From: Archangium violaceum
GTDB lineage: Bacteria; Myxococcota; Myxococcia; Myxococcales; Myxococcaceae
Length of the DNA stretch: 64,000 nt
Reading direction: 5' to 3'
Assembly (NCBI RefSeq): GCF_016887565.1
Contig: NZ_CP069396.1
Coordinates: forward strand, 10,336,001-10,400,000
Part shown: positions 24,048 through 31,930 of the stretch, in pieces
Layout: each line of letters begins with the position of its first letter
Position numbering within the stretch: the first letter of the stretch is position 1
Notes under the pieces: generated by a model
What the model saw: only the letters and a program-made list of their open reading frames with translations
The model's database searches: none
Told to the model about the DNA's origin: nothing
Translations under genes and position numbers: made by a program

Positions 24048-25669
24048 CACGGGATCCTCCTCCACTCCTCGCCCAGGAAGGCGAAACATTCGCGATCCGT
24101 GCTCAGGGCACGCGCCAGGTTGTCGAACTGCTTGCGGCCGTACGCGGCGAATGCCTCCATCATCCGCAGCACCGCGCGCCGTTGCGCGTCGGTCGCGGGC
24201 AGGTGCGCCAGCGAGGTGGAGCAGGTGGGCTCCCGCCAGTCCGGCGCCATCTGGCCGTAGAGCAGGTGGTGTGTTCCCTGGAGATAGACGAGGGGCGGGC
24301 TCGCCGGGTGGTCCACCGCGAAGCGCTCCGTGAGCGCACGCAGGTTGCCGAAGAAGGCACGCGACATGAGGTGCACGGACATGAGGGCCCAGTACTTGAG
24401 CAGAGGATCGTTCGGGTGGCGCAGCGTCTCGCGCCGGAACTCGTGCAGGGCCTCCATCTCCGGCCGGCCGTACACCTTGTCGAAGAACCACCACTCGAGC
24501 AGCTTCGCGGGCGTCCAGGGGATGCGGGCATCCATCTCCAGCACCTCCCAGTCATGGAAGAACAGCTCGGCCTCGGTGGAGAACGCGCGGCGCAGGAAGT
24601 CCACCGTGGGAGTACCGGGTCCCGTGGCGGGCTCCGCCACCCGACAGTCCTGGAGGTAGAAGGCATGCAGCGCGCTGATGCGGGGGGCGAACAGCAGCGC
24701 CGCACAGCGCAACGCGAAGACCGCCTCCGGTCCCCGGGCCTCGCGCAGCAGCGCGGAGACGGGGTGGCCCACGAAGTCGGCGTGGTGGCGGTGCCAGGCG
24801 GCGATGAGCTCCCCCTGCTCCGTGAAGCTCTCGGGCCGGGGGTTCCACGTCGGCGCCGGAAGCCGCCCGGCCTGGTACTCGGCCAGTTGCTCACGTACCC
24901 CCCTCATGCGCTCGCGCCGTTCGCGCGACAGCAGCGGCTCCGGCCCACCGGCCTCCTCCGCCATCTGCACGAAGCGGTGCATGAAGTCGTTCATCTCCAC
25001 CGAGAGCGCATGCTTGCGCTCCACCAGCTTCAGGGCCCGCTCGGTCTGCTCGGCCGAGAACGCCACCGGCTCGAGCTCCGAGCCTCCCACGTGTCCCGAC
25101 TCCCGCTCCAGGTGGTGCATGCCGAAGTAGACCGGGGTGATGCCCGTCTGCTGCTTCACCCGCACCGCCTGGCGCGTCGTGGCGGAGAAGAGCAGGTTGC
25201 CATCCTTCTCGAGCTGCTCCACATGCAGGTAACGGTAGGTGGGCGCCACCGCCTCATCACCGACGACCTCCTGGATGCGCCGGCTCTCCACGGCACGTCC
25301 CGGGTCGAGCAGGGGCGACACCCAGAGCGCCCACATCAGTGCGCTGGCATGCCGGGTACCCCACAGCTCGTCGAGCTCCAGCCCGCGGAAGTCCGCCAGG
25401 AAGAGCCGCGCGTGCGTCCGGTCCTCCTGGACATGGTGGTTGATGGTGTCCTCGAGCTTCGTGTCCTGCCCCGGCGCCCTCGTGTCTTCGCGGAACGCGA
25501 GATAGCGTTCGTTGTAGAAGGGAAAGGACATCACGAAGCCGAACAGGGGGATGAAGCAGTCATAGTGGCGCCGCGAGTCCTTCAGCTGAGGGTCGCCAAT
25601 CCAACGGTAGAGTGGATGTCCCTCCAGCTCGCGGGAGAGGGTGTCCAGGTGTCCCAATGCAGCTCGCAT
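24047..25669 (-). CDS. Large protein with heme-oxygenase-like diiron signature (predicted)
   Basis: I recognise no exact family for this 540-residue protein. The first half has features of heme-oxygenase-like diiron proteins: QEDRTH (E82, H86) and HHLERESGH (H185, H186, E188/E190, H193) on predicted helices, spaced like two metal-ligand helices. The second half is Trp- and His-rich and helical. Members of this fold carry out N-oxygenation or C-C cleavage. ATG 25669 follows a good GAGGA site at eight bases; an in-frame ATG 22 codons earlier (25735) lacks one. It is translationally coupled to a nitronate monooxygenase and divergent from a LysR gene, so the LysR probably controls the pair. Confidence 0.5.
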   Translation of the reverse strand: MRAALGHLDTLSRELEGHPLYRWIGDPQLKDSRRHYDCFIPLFGFVMSFPFYNERYLAFREDTRAPGQDTKLEDTINHHVQEDRTHARLFLADFRGLELDELWGTRHASALMWALWVSPLLDPGRAVESRRIQEVVGDEAVAPTYRYLHVEQLEKDGNLLFSATTRQAVRVKQQTGITPVYFGMHHLERESGHVGGSELEPVAFSAEQTERALKLVERKHALSVEMNDFMHRFVQMAEEAGGPEPLLSRERRERMRGVREQLAEYQAGRLPAPTWNPRPESFTEQGELIAAWHRHHADFVGHPVSALLREARGPEAVFALRCAALLFAPRISALHAFYLQDCRVAEPATGPGTPTVDFLRRAFSTEAELFFHDWEVLEMDARIPWTPAKLLEWWFFDKVYGRPEMEALHEFRRETLRHPNDPLLKYWALMSVHLMSRAFFGNLRALTERFAVDHPASPPLVYLQGTHHLLYGQMAPDWREPTCSTSLAHLPATDAQRRAVLRMMEAFAAYGRKQFDNLARALSTDRECFAFLGEEWRRIP

Positions 25670-25749
25670 GCTCGGTTCCTCGTGGGGGCGCCGGACCTGG
25701 TCAGCGGCCAGCTCCCGAGGGTTGAACCGATACATCTGTTACAGGGATA

Positions 25750-25792
25750 CGAAAAACGGGGATTTGGTGGAATCATTCTTCCGAAAAACGGG
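25750..25792. promoter_or_regulatory. Two exact CGAAAAACGGG repeats upstream of LysR and coupled pair
   Basis: An 11-base sequence occurs exactly at 25750-25760 and 25782-25792, 32 bases or about three helical turns apart. It lies in the divergent gap between the diiron-type gene and the LysR gene. A+T is enriched here. It is a good candidate for the LysR operator or overlapping promoters. Confidence 0.4.
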
Positions 25793-25803
25793 AGAATGTG
25801 CCG

Positions 25804-26715
25804 ATGGATGTCTTTCAGGCGATGCGGGTGTTCGCGAAAGTGGTGGAGTTGGATGGCTTTTCGCGGGCAGCTCAACGGTTGGGCATCTCCGCCACGGCGG
25901 CCTCGCGGCTGGTGGCCGATCTCGAGGCGAGGCTGGGAGTACGGCTGCTGAACCGCACGACGCGCAGGCTGTACCTGACCGACAGCGGGCGGAGCTACTA
26001 CGAGCGGTGCACGCACATCTTGAACGACCTGGACGAGGCGGAGCTGACCATCGCCTCCACGGCGGGGCGGCCCCAGGGCCTGCTGCGGGTGTCGGCGCCA
26101 GTGTCCTTTGGCATCAAACACCTCTCGCCCCTGTTCCTGGACTACCTCGAGCGCTATCCGGAGGTGAAGCTGGAGCTGTCACTCGCCGACCGGCAGGTGG
26201 ATCTGGTCGAGGAGGGCTATGATCTGGCCCTGCGCATCACCCATGAGTTGAAGACGATGCTGGTGGCCCGGCCGCTGGCCCCGGCGCGGTTGGTGGTCTG
26301 CGCGGCGCCCGCCTATCTCAAGCGTCATGGGGTGCCACGCACACCGGAGGATCTCCGTCGCCACAAGTGCCTGTGCTACACCTACGACGCGGCGCCCGGC
26401 ACCTGGGAATTCGAGGGTCCATCGGGGTGCATCCGGGTCTCCGTGGAGGGCCCGCTCGCCACCAACAACGGAGACACGCTGCGCGCGGCGGCGCTGGCGG
26501 GCCGGGGCATCATCATGGAACCCACCTTCCAGGTGGGCGAGGACCTGAAGCAGGGCCGCCTCATCCGACTGTTGCCAGAGTACCCGTTGCGCTCCCTGAC
26601 CCTCTACGCTGTCTATCCGACCCGCCGCTACCTCTCACCCAAGGTCCGCACCCTCGTCGATTTCCTGGTCGAGCGCATCACCGAGCCCCTTCCCTGGGAC
26701 GCCTGGATGCGATGA
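25804..26715 (+). CDS. LysR-family transcriptional regulator
   Basis: This 303-residue protein has an N-terminal winged HTH (about 5-60, with FSRAAQRLGISATAASR) and a periplasmic-binding-like effector domain (about 90-290). It resembles the CrgA/DsdC-like group that often controls a divergent operon. ATG 25804 is preferred because GGGAGA lies eight bases upstream; the GTG at 25798 would sit only a few bases from it. It is divergent from the diiron/nitronate monooxygenase operon, which is its likely target. Confidence 0.9.
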   Translation: MDVFQAMRVFAKVVELDGFSRAAQRLGISATAASRLVADLEARLGVRLLNRTTRRLYLTDSGRSYYERCTHILNDLDEAELTIASTAGRPQGLLRVSAPVSFGIKHLSPLFLDYLERYPEVKLELSLADRQVDLVEEGYDLALRITHELKTMLVARPLAPARLVVCAAPAYLKRHGVPRTPEDLRRHKCLCYTYDAAPGTWEFEGPSGCIRVSVEGPLATNNGDTLRAAALAGRGIIMEPTFQVGEDLKQGRLIRLLPEYPLRSLTLYAVYPTRRYLSPKVRTLVDFLVERITEPLPWDAWMR

Positions 26716-26716
26716 G

Positions 26717-26935
26717 TCAAGCCGCGTCGGGCAGCGAGGGCGACGACTGCTCCAGGGGCACATGGCCCTCGGGGTCCTTCACCTTCGCGCGCCGCTCGTC
26801 GAGCTCCGCCCCCAGATGCTCGAAGGCCTCCTTGCCGATGACGCCTCGCTGGTAGGCCTTGAGGAGCGCGTCCTTCTCCACGATGAGCATGCGCCGCACC
26901 GCCAGGGAGCCAAGCCTGGTGGGGTAAGTCCTTTC
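26717..26935 (-). pseudogene. Tail fragment resembling the C-terminus of a Na+/H+ antiporter
   Basis: An open frame reads VRRMLIVEKDALLKAYQRG followed by V-I-G-K-E-A and a charged helix. This resembles the cytoplasmic C-terminal tail of CPA1 (NhaP-type) antiporters, which has the pattern ERDALL-x-LYRxGxIS. No membrane segments precede it: upstream the frame enters a hairpin-rich repeat and shows no further similarity. It is most likely a truncated remnant. A free-standing small protein from GTG 26899 (60 residues) cannot be excluded, though no clear ribosome site is visible. Confidence 0.4.
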
Positions 26936-27047
26936 AGGAGGGAGGTCCCGGTCGCGCTCGGGAGCAACTGGTCTGACTGTCAGACCAGTTCGTCCGGACC
27001 GCGACCGGAAGGTGCTCCTTCCTTTCCTGCAAGAGCACTCCTGAAAG
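26931..27047. repeat. 117-bp nested inverted-repeat element
   Basis: The ends CTTTCAGGAG (26931-26940) and CTCCTGAAAG (27038-27047) are perfect 10-bp inverted repeats. Nested inside are CCGGTCGCG (26948-26956) pairing with CGCGACCGG (27000-27008), and a perfect 11-bp stem with a three-base loop (26966-26976 with 26980-26990). A small side hairpin is formed by GTGCTC (27012-27017) with GAGCAC (27033-27038). It resembles a MITE or other structured mobile remnant. It sits between a DUF2381 gene and a truncated antiporter tail. Confidence 0.55.
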
Positions 27048-27087
27048 AACCTACTCCAGCAAGAACGATGGGCTCATGGGCACGCGC

Positions 27088-28038
27088 CTACGGGAACGTC
27101 ACACCCTCGAAGAACTCGCTCCTGGCGCTGCCATCTTCCCCGCGCAACTCGAGGGTGAAGATTCCTCGTGCCTCTCTCGCCGTCGCCTCCACCTCCACCA
27201 CGACGAGGCGCTTCTCTCCCGGCGGGATGGGCTCTCGCGACCACACGCCAGGAGCCTTCAACTCCACGTGCTCGGGGCCCGTCAGCACCGCACCCGCGGG
27301 CCGCCAGGGCGTCTGCCCTATGTTCCTCAGTTCCATCCGCACGGCCAGCCGCACCACCTTCAGCGCCCCCTCCACACGCTCGGTGTCGGAGCGGTAGCTG
27401 TAAGCCTGCGCACTCCTGAGCGTGCTACCTGGACGTGCGGTGACGTCTCTGGAGATGTCCTTGGAAACAATGCCCCCCGTGCCCATGAGCCCTTTGTCGA
27501 TGAGAACCGTGAGCCCCACCCGATCGCCGCACTCCGCCAGGAGCCGTGCCTTCTCTTCCTGGCACTGCTGGACTTCCGCTCGTGCCTGCTGCTCGCCCTC
27601 CCGGTAGGACAAGAGCGTGCGTGGATGGCGTGTCACCTCCACCTGCCGCTGGGCCTGGGTGGGGTGCACCACCAGTTCGAGGGTGGCGTTCATGGGGGCC
27701 GCTTCGTCCAGGAAGTAGACCGTCACTGGCACGCGCTCCCCAACCGCCAGCGCCTCCGTGGGAATGAGCGTGAGCGCATTCTCTCCTTGCAACACCACGC
27801 GGAACCACCGCTCCCGCCCGGCCAGTTCCACACGCCCCAACTGTGAGTCGAAGACCAGTGTGGTGGACAGTCCCGGATGGATGCACACCTCACCCGCCTT
27901 GCCTGGAGCATCCGCCATCAGCTCGATGTGGAGCGTGCCCACCTCGCAAACGGGAAGCGGAGTCCGTGAGGCGATATCGACGGGTGGTGCGGTGAGCAGC
28001 ACGAGCCCCAGCAGGGCAACAGATGACAGGGCGAACAC
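27088..28038 (-). CDS. DUF2381 family secreted protein
   Basis: This 316-residue protein belongs to a family expanded in myxobacteria (DUF2381, a Myxococcus paralogous family) whose function is unknown. It has an N-terminal signal peptide (about 1-20), beta-rich domains (about 30-140 and 190-315) and a central Glu/Gln/Arg helix (about 145-175) suited to a coiled coil. GTG 28038 follows GGAGG at ten bases. It lies 117 bases downstream of a Ser/Thr kinase gene on the same strand, probably in one operon. A second DUF2381 gene lies on the other side of that kinase. The family recurrently sits next to such kinases, so it may be a periplasmic sensor or partner. Confidence 0.8.
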   Translation of the reverse strand: MFALSSVALLGLVLLTAPPVDIASRTPLPVCEVGTLHIELMADAPGKAGEVCIHPGLSTTLVFDSQLGRVELAGRERWFRVVLQGENALTLIPTEALAVGERVPVTVYFLDEAAPMNATLELVVHPTQAQRQVEVTRHPRTLLSYREGEQQARAEVQQCQEEKARLLAECGDRVGLTVLIDKGLMGTGGIVSKDISRDVTARPGSTLRSAQAYSYRSDTERVEGALKVVRLAVRMELRNIGQTPWRPAGAVLTGPEHVELKAPGVWSREPIPPGEKRLVVVEVEATAREARGIFTLELRGEDGSARSEFFEGVTFP

Positions 28039-28155
28039 GGAGCGAAGACCTCCAGGGAGCGCGGACCAGACCGGAAACGTGGGCCTCTACCACACTTCCC
28101 ACCCGGTAGTGTGCGGGCCACGCCTGGCCTCGTCCATCCACATCCCCAGCTGGTC

Positions 28156-29892
28156 CTATTCGAAGCGGTCCACCACCCTGAGCCGTGCGACAGGGTCGAC
28201 CAGGATGATCCCCGACCCGCTGCCGGGCCTGAGTTCCAGGCCGACATTGTCACCTGTATCCAGCAGCTCCAGGCACACCTTGTACGTCTCCCCATTGGGC
28301 GTATGGGCCTCGGTGAAGCGGCCGTACACACGCCCCTCCCCGATGTAGAGCCTCCCGGAGATGCGGGTTTCGTCCGGCAATGCGAGCTGGCCCGAGGGCG
28401 TCCTCCAGTGGCCGGGTACGAAGACCGGAGTGTCTTCACGCACGGGAACGGACCTGCCCCGCACCAGGGACCATTCGACGGATGAGATCTCTCCAACACG
28501 CAGACCGAGCATGCGGGTCATGGTGTCCACGGCTCCGGCGGGACACTCCTGGGGAGGAGGCAGCGGGCGCATTGGAGGCACCTGCTGCTGTGCGCTCATG
28601 CAGGCCTGAAGGGCGGCGCCGGTGAGGCCAAGGCACGCGTTGCGCGCGGCGGCTCCCAGGTCCGAGGGCCGCGTTTCCCGCTGGGGGCCGGTCGTCTTCT
28701 GCTTCTTCACGGGGGCACTGTCCTTTCGGGGCGCCGCCGACGGGGCGACGGCCGCGGAGGTGGACTCCTCCAGAGGCGGAGCCGCGGCCCGTGCAGATTC
28801 CGGCCCCGGCCCCGGGGGCGCCACTTCCTGGCCAGCACTGGCTTCCCGCGTTGGAGACCCGGCGCGCGACACACCGGGTGGGGAGCGCGCGAGCCACCAG
28901 CCTCCCAGCGCCAGTCCCAACCCCACGCCCGCCCAGGCCACACGCCGCGACGCCCCGCGCGCCCGCCGCTCGCCGGCCGCGCGTGCCCTCTCGCGCAGTG
29001 GCACCTTCCAAGACTCGTCCGCCCGGGACCTCACCGCCTCCAACGCCTCGCACAGCGCCACGGCACCCGGGTAGCGCGCCTCGGGCGTCTTCTCCAACAG
29101 CCGCAGACACACCTCTTCCACCACCCGAGGCACTCGCGGGTTGACGATGTGCGGTGGCAAGGGCGCCCGGTGCAGCACGGCCTCCATGTCCACCCTCCCC
29201 TCCGCATCGACCCGGAAGGGGTCCCGCCCCGTCAGCAGCCGGTAGAGCACCACCCCCACCGCGTACAGGTCATCCCCCGGCCCGGCCCGGTAGTGCACGC
29301 CCTTCACTCCCGCGTTCTCCTCGCCGAAGCGCCACGCCTCGGGGCTGCGGTACTGGGGCGTGCCCGGGGGAAACAGGCCCTGGGTGATGGTGGGCGCCCG
29401 CGCGTAGTAGCCCACCCCGAAGTCCAACAGCACCGCCTGCCCGTCACGCTCGCGCACCAGGATGTTGGCTTCCTTCACGTCTCGGTGCACCACCTGCGCC
29501 TCGTGCACCACCGCCAGCGCACGCGCCACCTCCAGCACCCTGTCCACCACCCAGCACGAGTCCACGTCGTGCTCCCAGGCGTACACGTCCAGCGGCTGCC
29601 CCTCCACCAACTCCAGCTTCAGCCAGACGAAGCGGGGCTCCGTGTCGGGCCACTGACCAGCGCCCAGCTGGCGCACGAGGTTGGGATGCCGCAGGCGCGC
29701 CCCGATGGTGGCTTCGCGCCAGGCGCGCTCCTCACACTCAGCCAGGGGCATCATCTTGAGGGCGGAGCGGTAGCCCTCGGGGCCACGCACCCGGTACACG
29801 ATTCCAAAGCCGCCCGCCCCCAGCACGCCCTCCACCACGTCGGCGCCGATGCGCGTGCCCGGGGGCAGCGGTGGCGTCTCGAGCGCATTCAT
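28156..29892 (-). CDS. Transmembrane Ser/Thr protein kinase
   Basis: This 578-residue protein has a kinase domain (about 12-285) with glycine loop GAGGFGIVY, catalytic HRDVKEANIL (Glu replaces the usual Pro of HRDxKPxN) and DFGVGYY. A transmembrane helix lies near 325-345 (VAWAGVGLGLALGGWWLA). A Pro/Ala/Ser linker and a C-terminal extracytoplasmic domain (about 430-578) containing several cysteines follow. ATG 29892 has GGAGG four bases upstream; the frame extends 28 codons further but lacks a site. It is the first gene of a kinase-DUF2381 operon and is divergent from another DUF2381 gene, a layout common in myxobacteria. Confidence 0.88.
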   Translation of the reverse strand: MNALETPPLPPGTRIGADVVEGVLGAGGFGIVYRVRGPEGYRSALKMMPLAECEERAWREATIGARLRHPNLVRQLGAGQWPDTEPRFVWLKLELVEGQPLDVYAWEHDVDSCWVVDRVLEVARALAVVHEAQVVHRDVKEANILVRERDGQAVLLDFGVGYYARAPTITQGLFPPGTPQYRSPEAWRFGEENAGVKGVHYRAGPGDDLYAVGVVLYRLLTGRDPFRVDAEGRVDMEAVLHRAPLPPHIVNPRVPRVVEEVCLRLLEKTPEARYPGAVALCEALEAVRSRADESWKVPLRERARAAGERRARGASRRVAWAGVGLGLALGGWWLARSPPGVSRAGSPTREASAGQEVAPPGPGPESARAAAPPLEESTSAAVAPSAAPRKDSAPVKKQKTTGPQRETRPSDLGAAARNACLGLTGAALQACMSAQQQVPPMRPLPPPQECPAGAVDTMTRMLGLRVGEISSVEWSLVRGRSVPVREDTPVFVPGHWRTPSGQLALPDETRISGRLYIGEGRVYGRFTEAHTPNGETYKVCLELLDTGDNVGLELRPGSGSGIILVDPVARLRVVDRFE

Positions 29893-30035
29893 GGCGCCTC
29901 CGCACGAAGCGGGTGGCCCGCGCGCGAGCCGGAAGAGTTGGATGTCCAGGGAAGGAGATGCATGACGGGCGGACACCCTACCACTTCCGCGGTTGGATTC
30001 GTGACGTGACTTTTCAGATATGCTAGGGAATCGTC

Positions 30036-31076
30036 ATGCTCATGAATCCATCTCCTCGCATCCTCCGCGCCGCCCTCCTGCTCCCACTGCTGACGACCCT
30101 GCTGCTGACCACCGGTCCGGCTCTGGCCATCACCCAGCTGCCAGAGGGATGGAAGCCGGAGGTGCGCGAGCTGAACCTCCACGAGAATCCCCCCGCCGCG
30201 CAGAAGGAGGTCCGCGTGACGGAGGGAGTCCTGACGAGCCTCGAGGTCGATGACCCGCTCGACCTGGAGCGGACCACCCTCACGGGAGCCAGGGGGCGCA
30301 TCCAGATGAGTCAGCAGGGGCGGTATCTGCTGCTGCTCGATGTCACGGGCAGCCTGGAGCCCGGCGAGCGGCTGCCCTTGTCCGTGGCCTTCGAGGACGG
30401 CTCACGCGTGGAGCTGACCCTGGTGCGCGGCCATCAAGCGGGCGACATCCGAATCAAGCTCCACCGGCGCCCACCTCCCTCGCCGGAGGAGTCGAAGAAC
30501 ATGCTGGCGAAAACCCTGGCGGATTTCGCCCTGGACTACGAGGCGGACATCCTGAGCCAGGGTCGTCTCGACTGCGAGCCCCAGGAGCAGGAGACGCCAC
30601 GGATTGGAGCCGAGCCAGGGACGGTCGTCTACCATTGCAAGCCTGTCTCCACGTGCGGGCCGCCGAAGATGCCGTCCTTCCTCCACCGCCGTGAGCCCAT
30701 GGGGAAGCTGACCATCAATGGAGTGGAATCTGGCGGCATCGCATTGGGGATGCTGGCCAACAGCGTGGCCTATCAATCGAGCATACAGACAGTGCTGATC
30801 GTGTCCATGTTCAACGTGGACACGAAGCATCACTGGCGTCTGGGCGAGCACGCGCTGCGGCGGGAGGCCACCGGAGAGACAGTGCCCCTGCGCTTCGTCC
30901 GGGCGGCCGTCGCCGAGGATGGAGAGAACTCCAGCCCCTACGGGTTGATGGCGTTCGTGATCGACACGCCGCCCTCCCCTACCGAGCGCTTCGTGCTGGA
31001 GGCGCTCGAGAAGGACGGCGGCTCGCGCCGCATCCGCGTGGAAGGCATCACGTTCGAGCCGCCCACCAGGCCCTGA
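30036..31076 (+). CDS. DUF2381-like secreted protein
   Basis: This 346-residue protein has a clear signal peptide (about 1-31, ending ALA) and the same layout as the DUF2381 protein at 27088: a beta-rich N-terminal domain, a charged helix (about 150-175) and a beta-rich C-terminal domain ending in IRVEGITFEPP. An extra Cys-containing segment lies near 185-215. ATG 30036 follows AGGGA. It is divergent from the kinase gene, 143 bases away. With the other DUF2381 gene it brackets the kinase, so the three may form one signalling unit. The function is unknown. Confidence 0.7.
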   Translation: MLMNPSPRILRAALLLPLLTTLLLTTGPALAITQLPEGWKPEVRELNLHENPPAAQKEVRVTEGVLTSLEVDDPLDLERTTLTGARGRIQMSQQGRYLLLLDVTGSLEPGERLPLSVAFEDGSRVELTLVRGHQAGDIRIKLHRRPPPSPEESKNMLAKTLADFALDYEADILSQGRLDCEPQEQETPRIGAEPGTVVYHCKPVSTCGPPKMPSFLHRREPMGKLTINGVESGGIALGMLANSVAYQSSIQTVLIVSMFNVDTKHHWRLGEHALRREATGETVPLRFVRAAVAEDGENSSPYGLMAFVIDTPPSPTERFVLEALEKDGGSRRIRVEGITFEPPTRP

Positions 31077-31103
31077 GCTCGAGCTTCTCAGCGGCGTTGG
31101 AGT

Positions 31104-31126
31104 TCGCGGAGGAAGCCCCGTTCGAG
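31104..31126. repeat. Copy 1 of a 23-bp repeat flanking msrA (ydcF 3'-end remnant)
   Basis: This matches 31941-31963 at 22 of 23 bases. On the minus strand both encode the end of the same protein (LExGFLREL). Here only about 13 codons remain (LERGFLRELQRR then a stop at 31089-31091). It is therefore the leftover 3' end of a second YdcF-type gene, and the two copies flank the msrA gene as direct repeats. Confidence 0.6.
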
Positions 31127-31159
31127 TCTACTGTTGCTGGGGATGGGCGGCTCGCGGCC

Positions 31160-31852
31160 TCACCGCCGACGATGCGCCAGGGCCACCTGGGCCAGCTTCA
31201 GCATCCGCCGGCGGTCGGCCTCCGACAGCTCGAAGCGCTCGAGCTCGGCCGCCACCCCCTCCAGCTTCAACTGGCCGTCGACACATGCGTTGAGCCACAT
31301 CGCGACGGTGGAGTCCTCGAACTCGCGCTCGCTGTAGGCGCTGAACTCGCGCATCAGGTCCGTGTACCGGCGGAGGTAGTACTTCTGGTGGTAGTCCTCG
31401 GCCCGGTAGAACGTGGCCAGCGGCAGGATGGGAAGGAGCAGGGGCCCGCTCCTTCCCGCCATGGCCTGCCGCGCGGTCGCGAACGCCCACCGCTTCTGCG
31501 ACTCGTCGGCGTAGAAGATGGCGGCCATGTACTGGCGGCTGTAGGGCCGCTCGGTGGGATCCGCGTCCTTCCAGAAAGCGCCCAGCAACGTCTCATAGGA
31601 GATCCGCGCCGGGTCGTAGTCGATCTGCAAGGACTCCGTGTGGTCCCCGAGCCGCTCATAGATCGGAGCCGGCTGGGAGCCGCCGGTGTAGCCCACGCGG
31701 GTGCGGATGACTCCAGGTAGACGCCCGAACCGGGCGTCAGGGCCCCAGAATCAACTCAACGCGAGGGTGGCCGTCTCCACGCGGGTGGGAGCCATTGCGT
31801 CCACGGGCAGGAGCCGGGTGGCGGGAGCTTCGGCGTTCGGGGCTGGCTTCAT
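31160..31852 (-). CDS. msrA: Peptide-methionine sulfoxide reductase MsrA, probable selenoprotein (UGA at the catalytic Cys codon)
   Basis: MsrA reduces methionine-S-sulfoxide in proteins. Translation from ATG 31852, with a perfect GGAGGAA site, gives 33 residues ending ATLALS, then TGA (31753-31751), then FWGPDARFGRLPGVIRTRVG. This is the MsrA active site (S/G-C-F-W-G) with UGA exactly where the catalytic Cys belongs. The rest is intact to the stop at 31160: GYTGG, GDHTES, QYMAAIFY, YHQKYYLRR, and one Cys (NACVDG) that could act as resolving Cys. A hairpin just after the UGA suits a bacterial SECIS. Read through, the protein is 230 residues with Sec34. The alternative is a Cys-to-stop pseudogene; damaged genes do lie nearby. 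No selA, selB or selC is in the window. Confidence 0.75.
31720..31738 (-). promoter_or_regulatory. Candidate SECIS hairpin in the msrA mRNA
   Basis: On the minus strand GACGCCCG (31738-31731), loop GTT, and CGGGCGTC (31727-31720) form a perfect 8-bp stem inside the reading frame. It begins 12 bases after the UGA, placing the loop G 20 bases downstream. Bacterial SECIS elements have their apical loop about 16-37 bases after the UGA with a G at the start of the loop, and this fits both. I do not see the bulged U of the E. coli fdhF element. Confidence 0.55.
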
Positions 31853-31930
31853 GGCGTTTCCTCCACCTGCTTCTACGGATGAACCCGGCTCGAGGTTACA
31901 TTTGTTCCTCACCTCGCCACGGATGAGCAC

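Noticed and set aside
31160-31696. MsrA as a short 178-residue protein starting at GTG 31696
   Set aside because: It would lack the active-site FWG segment altogether, which is encoded in frame just upstream, and it has no ribosome site.
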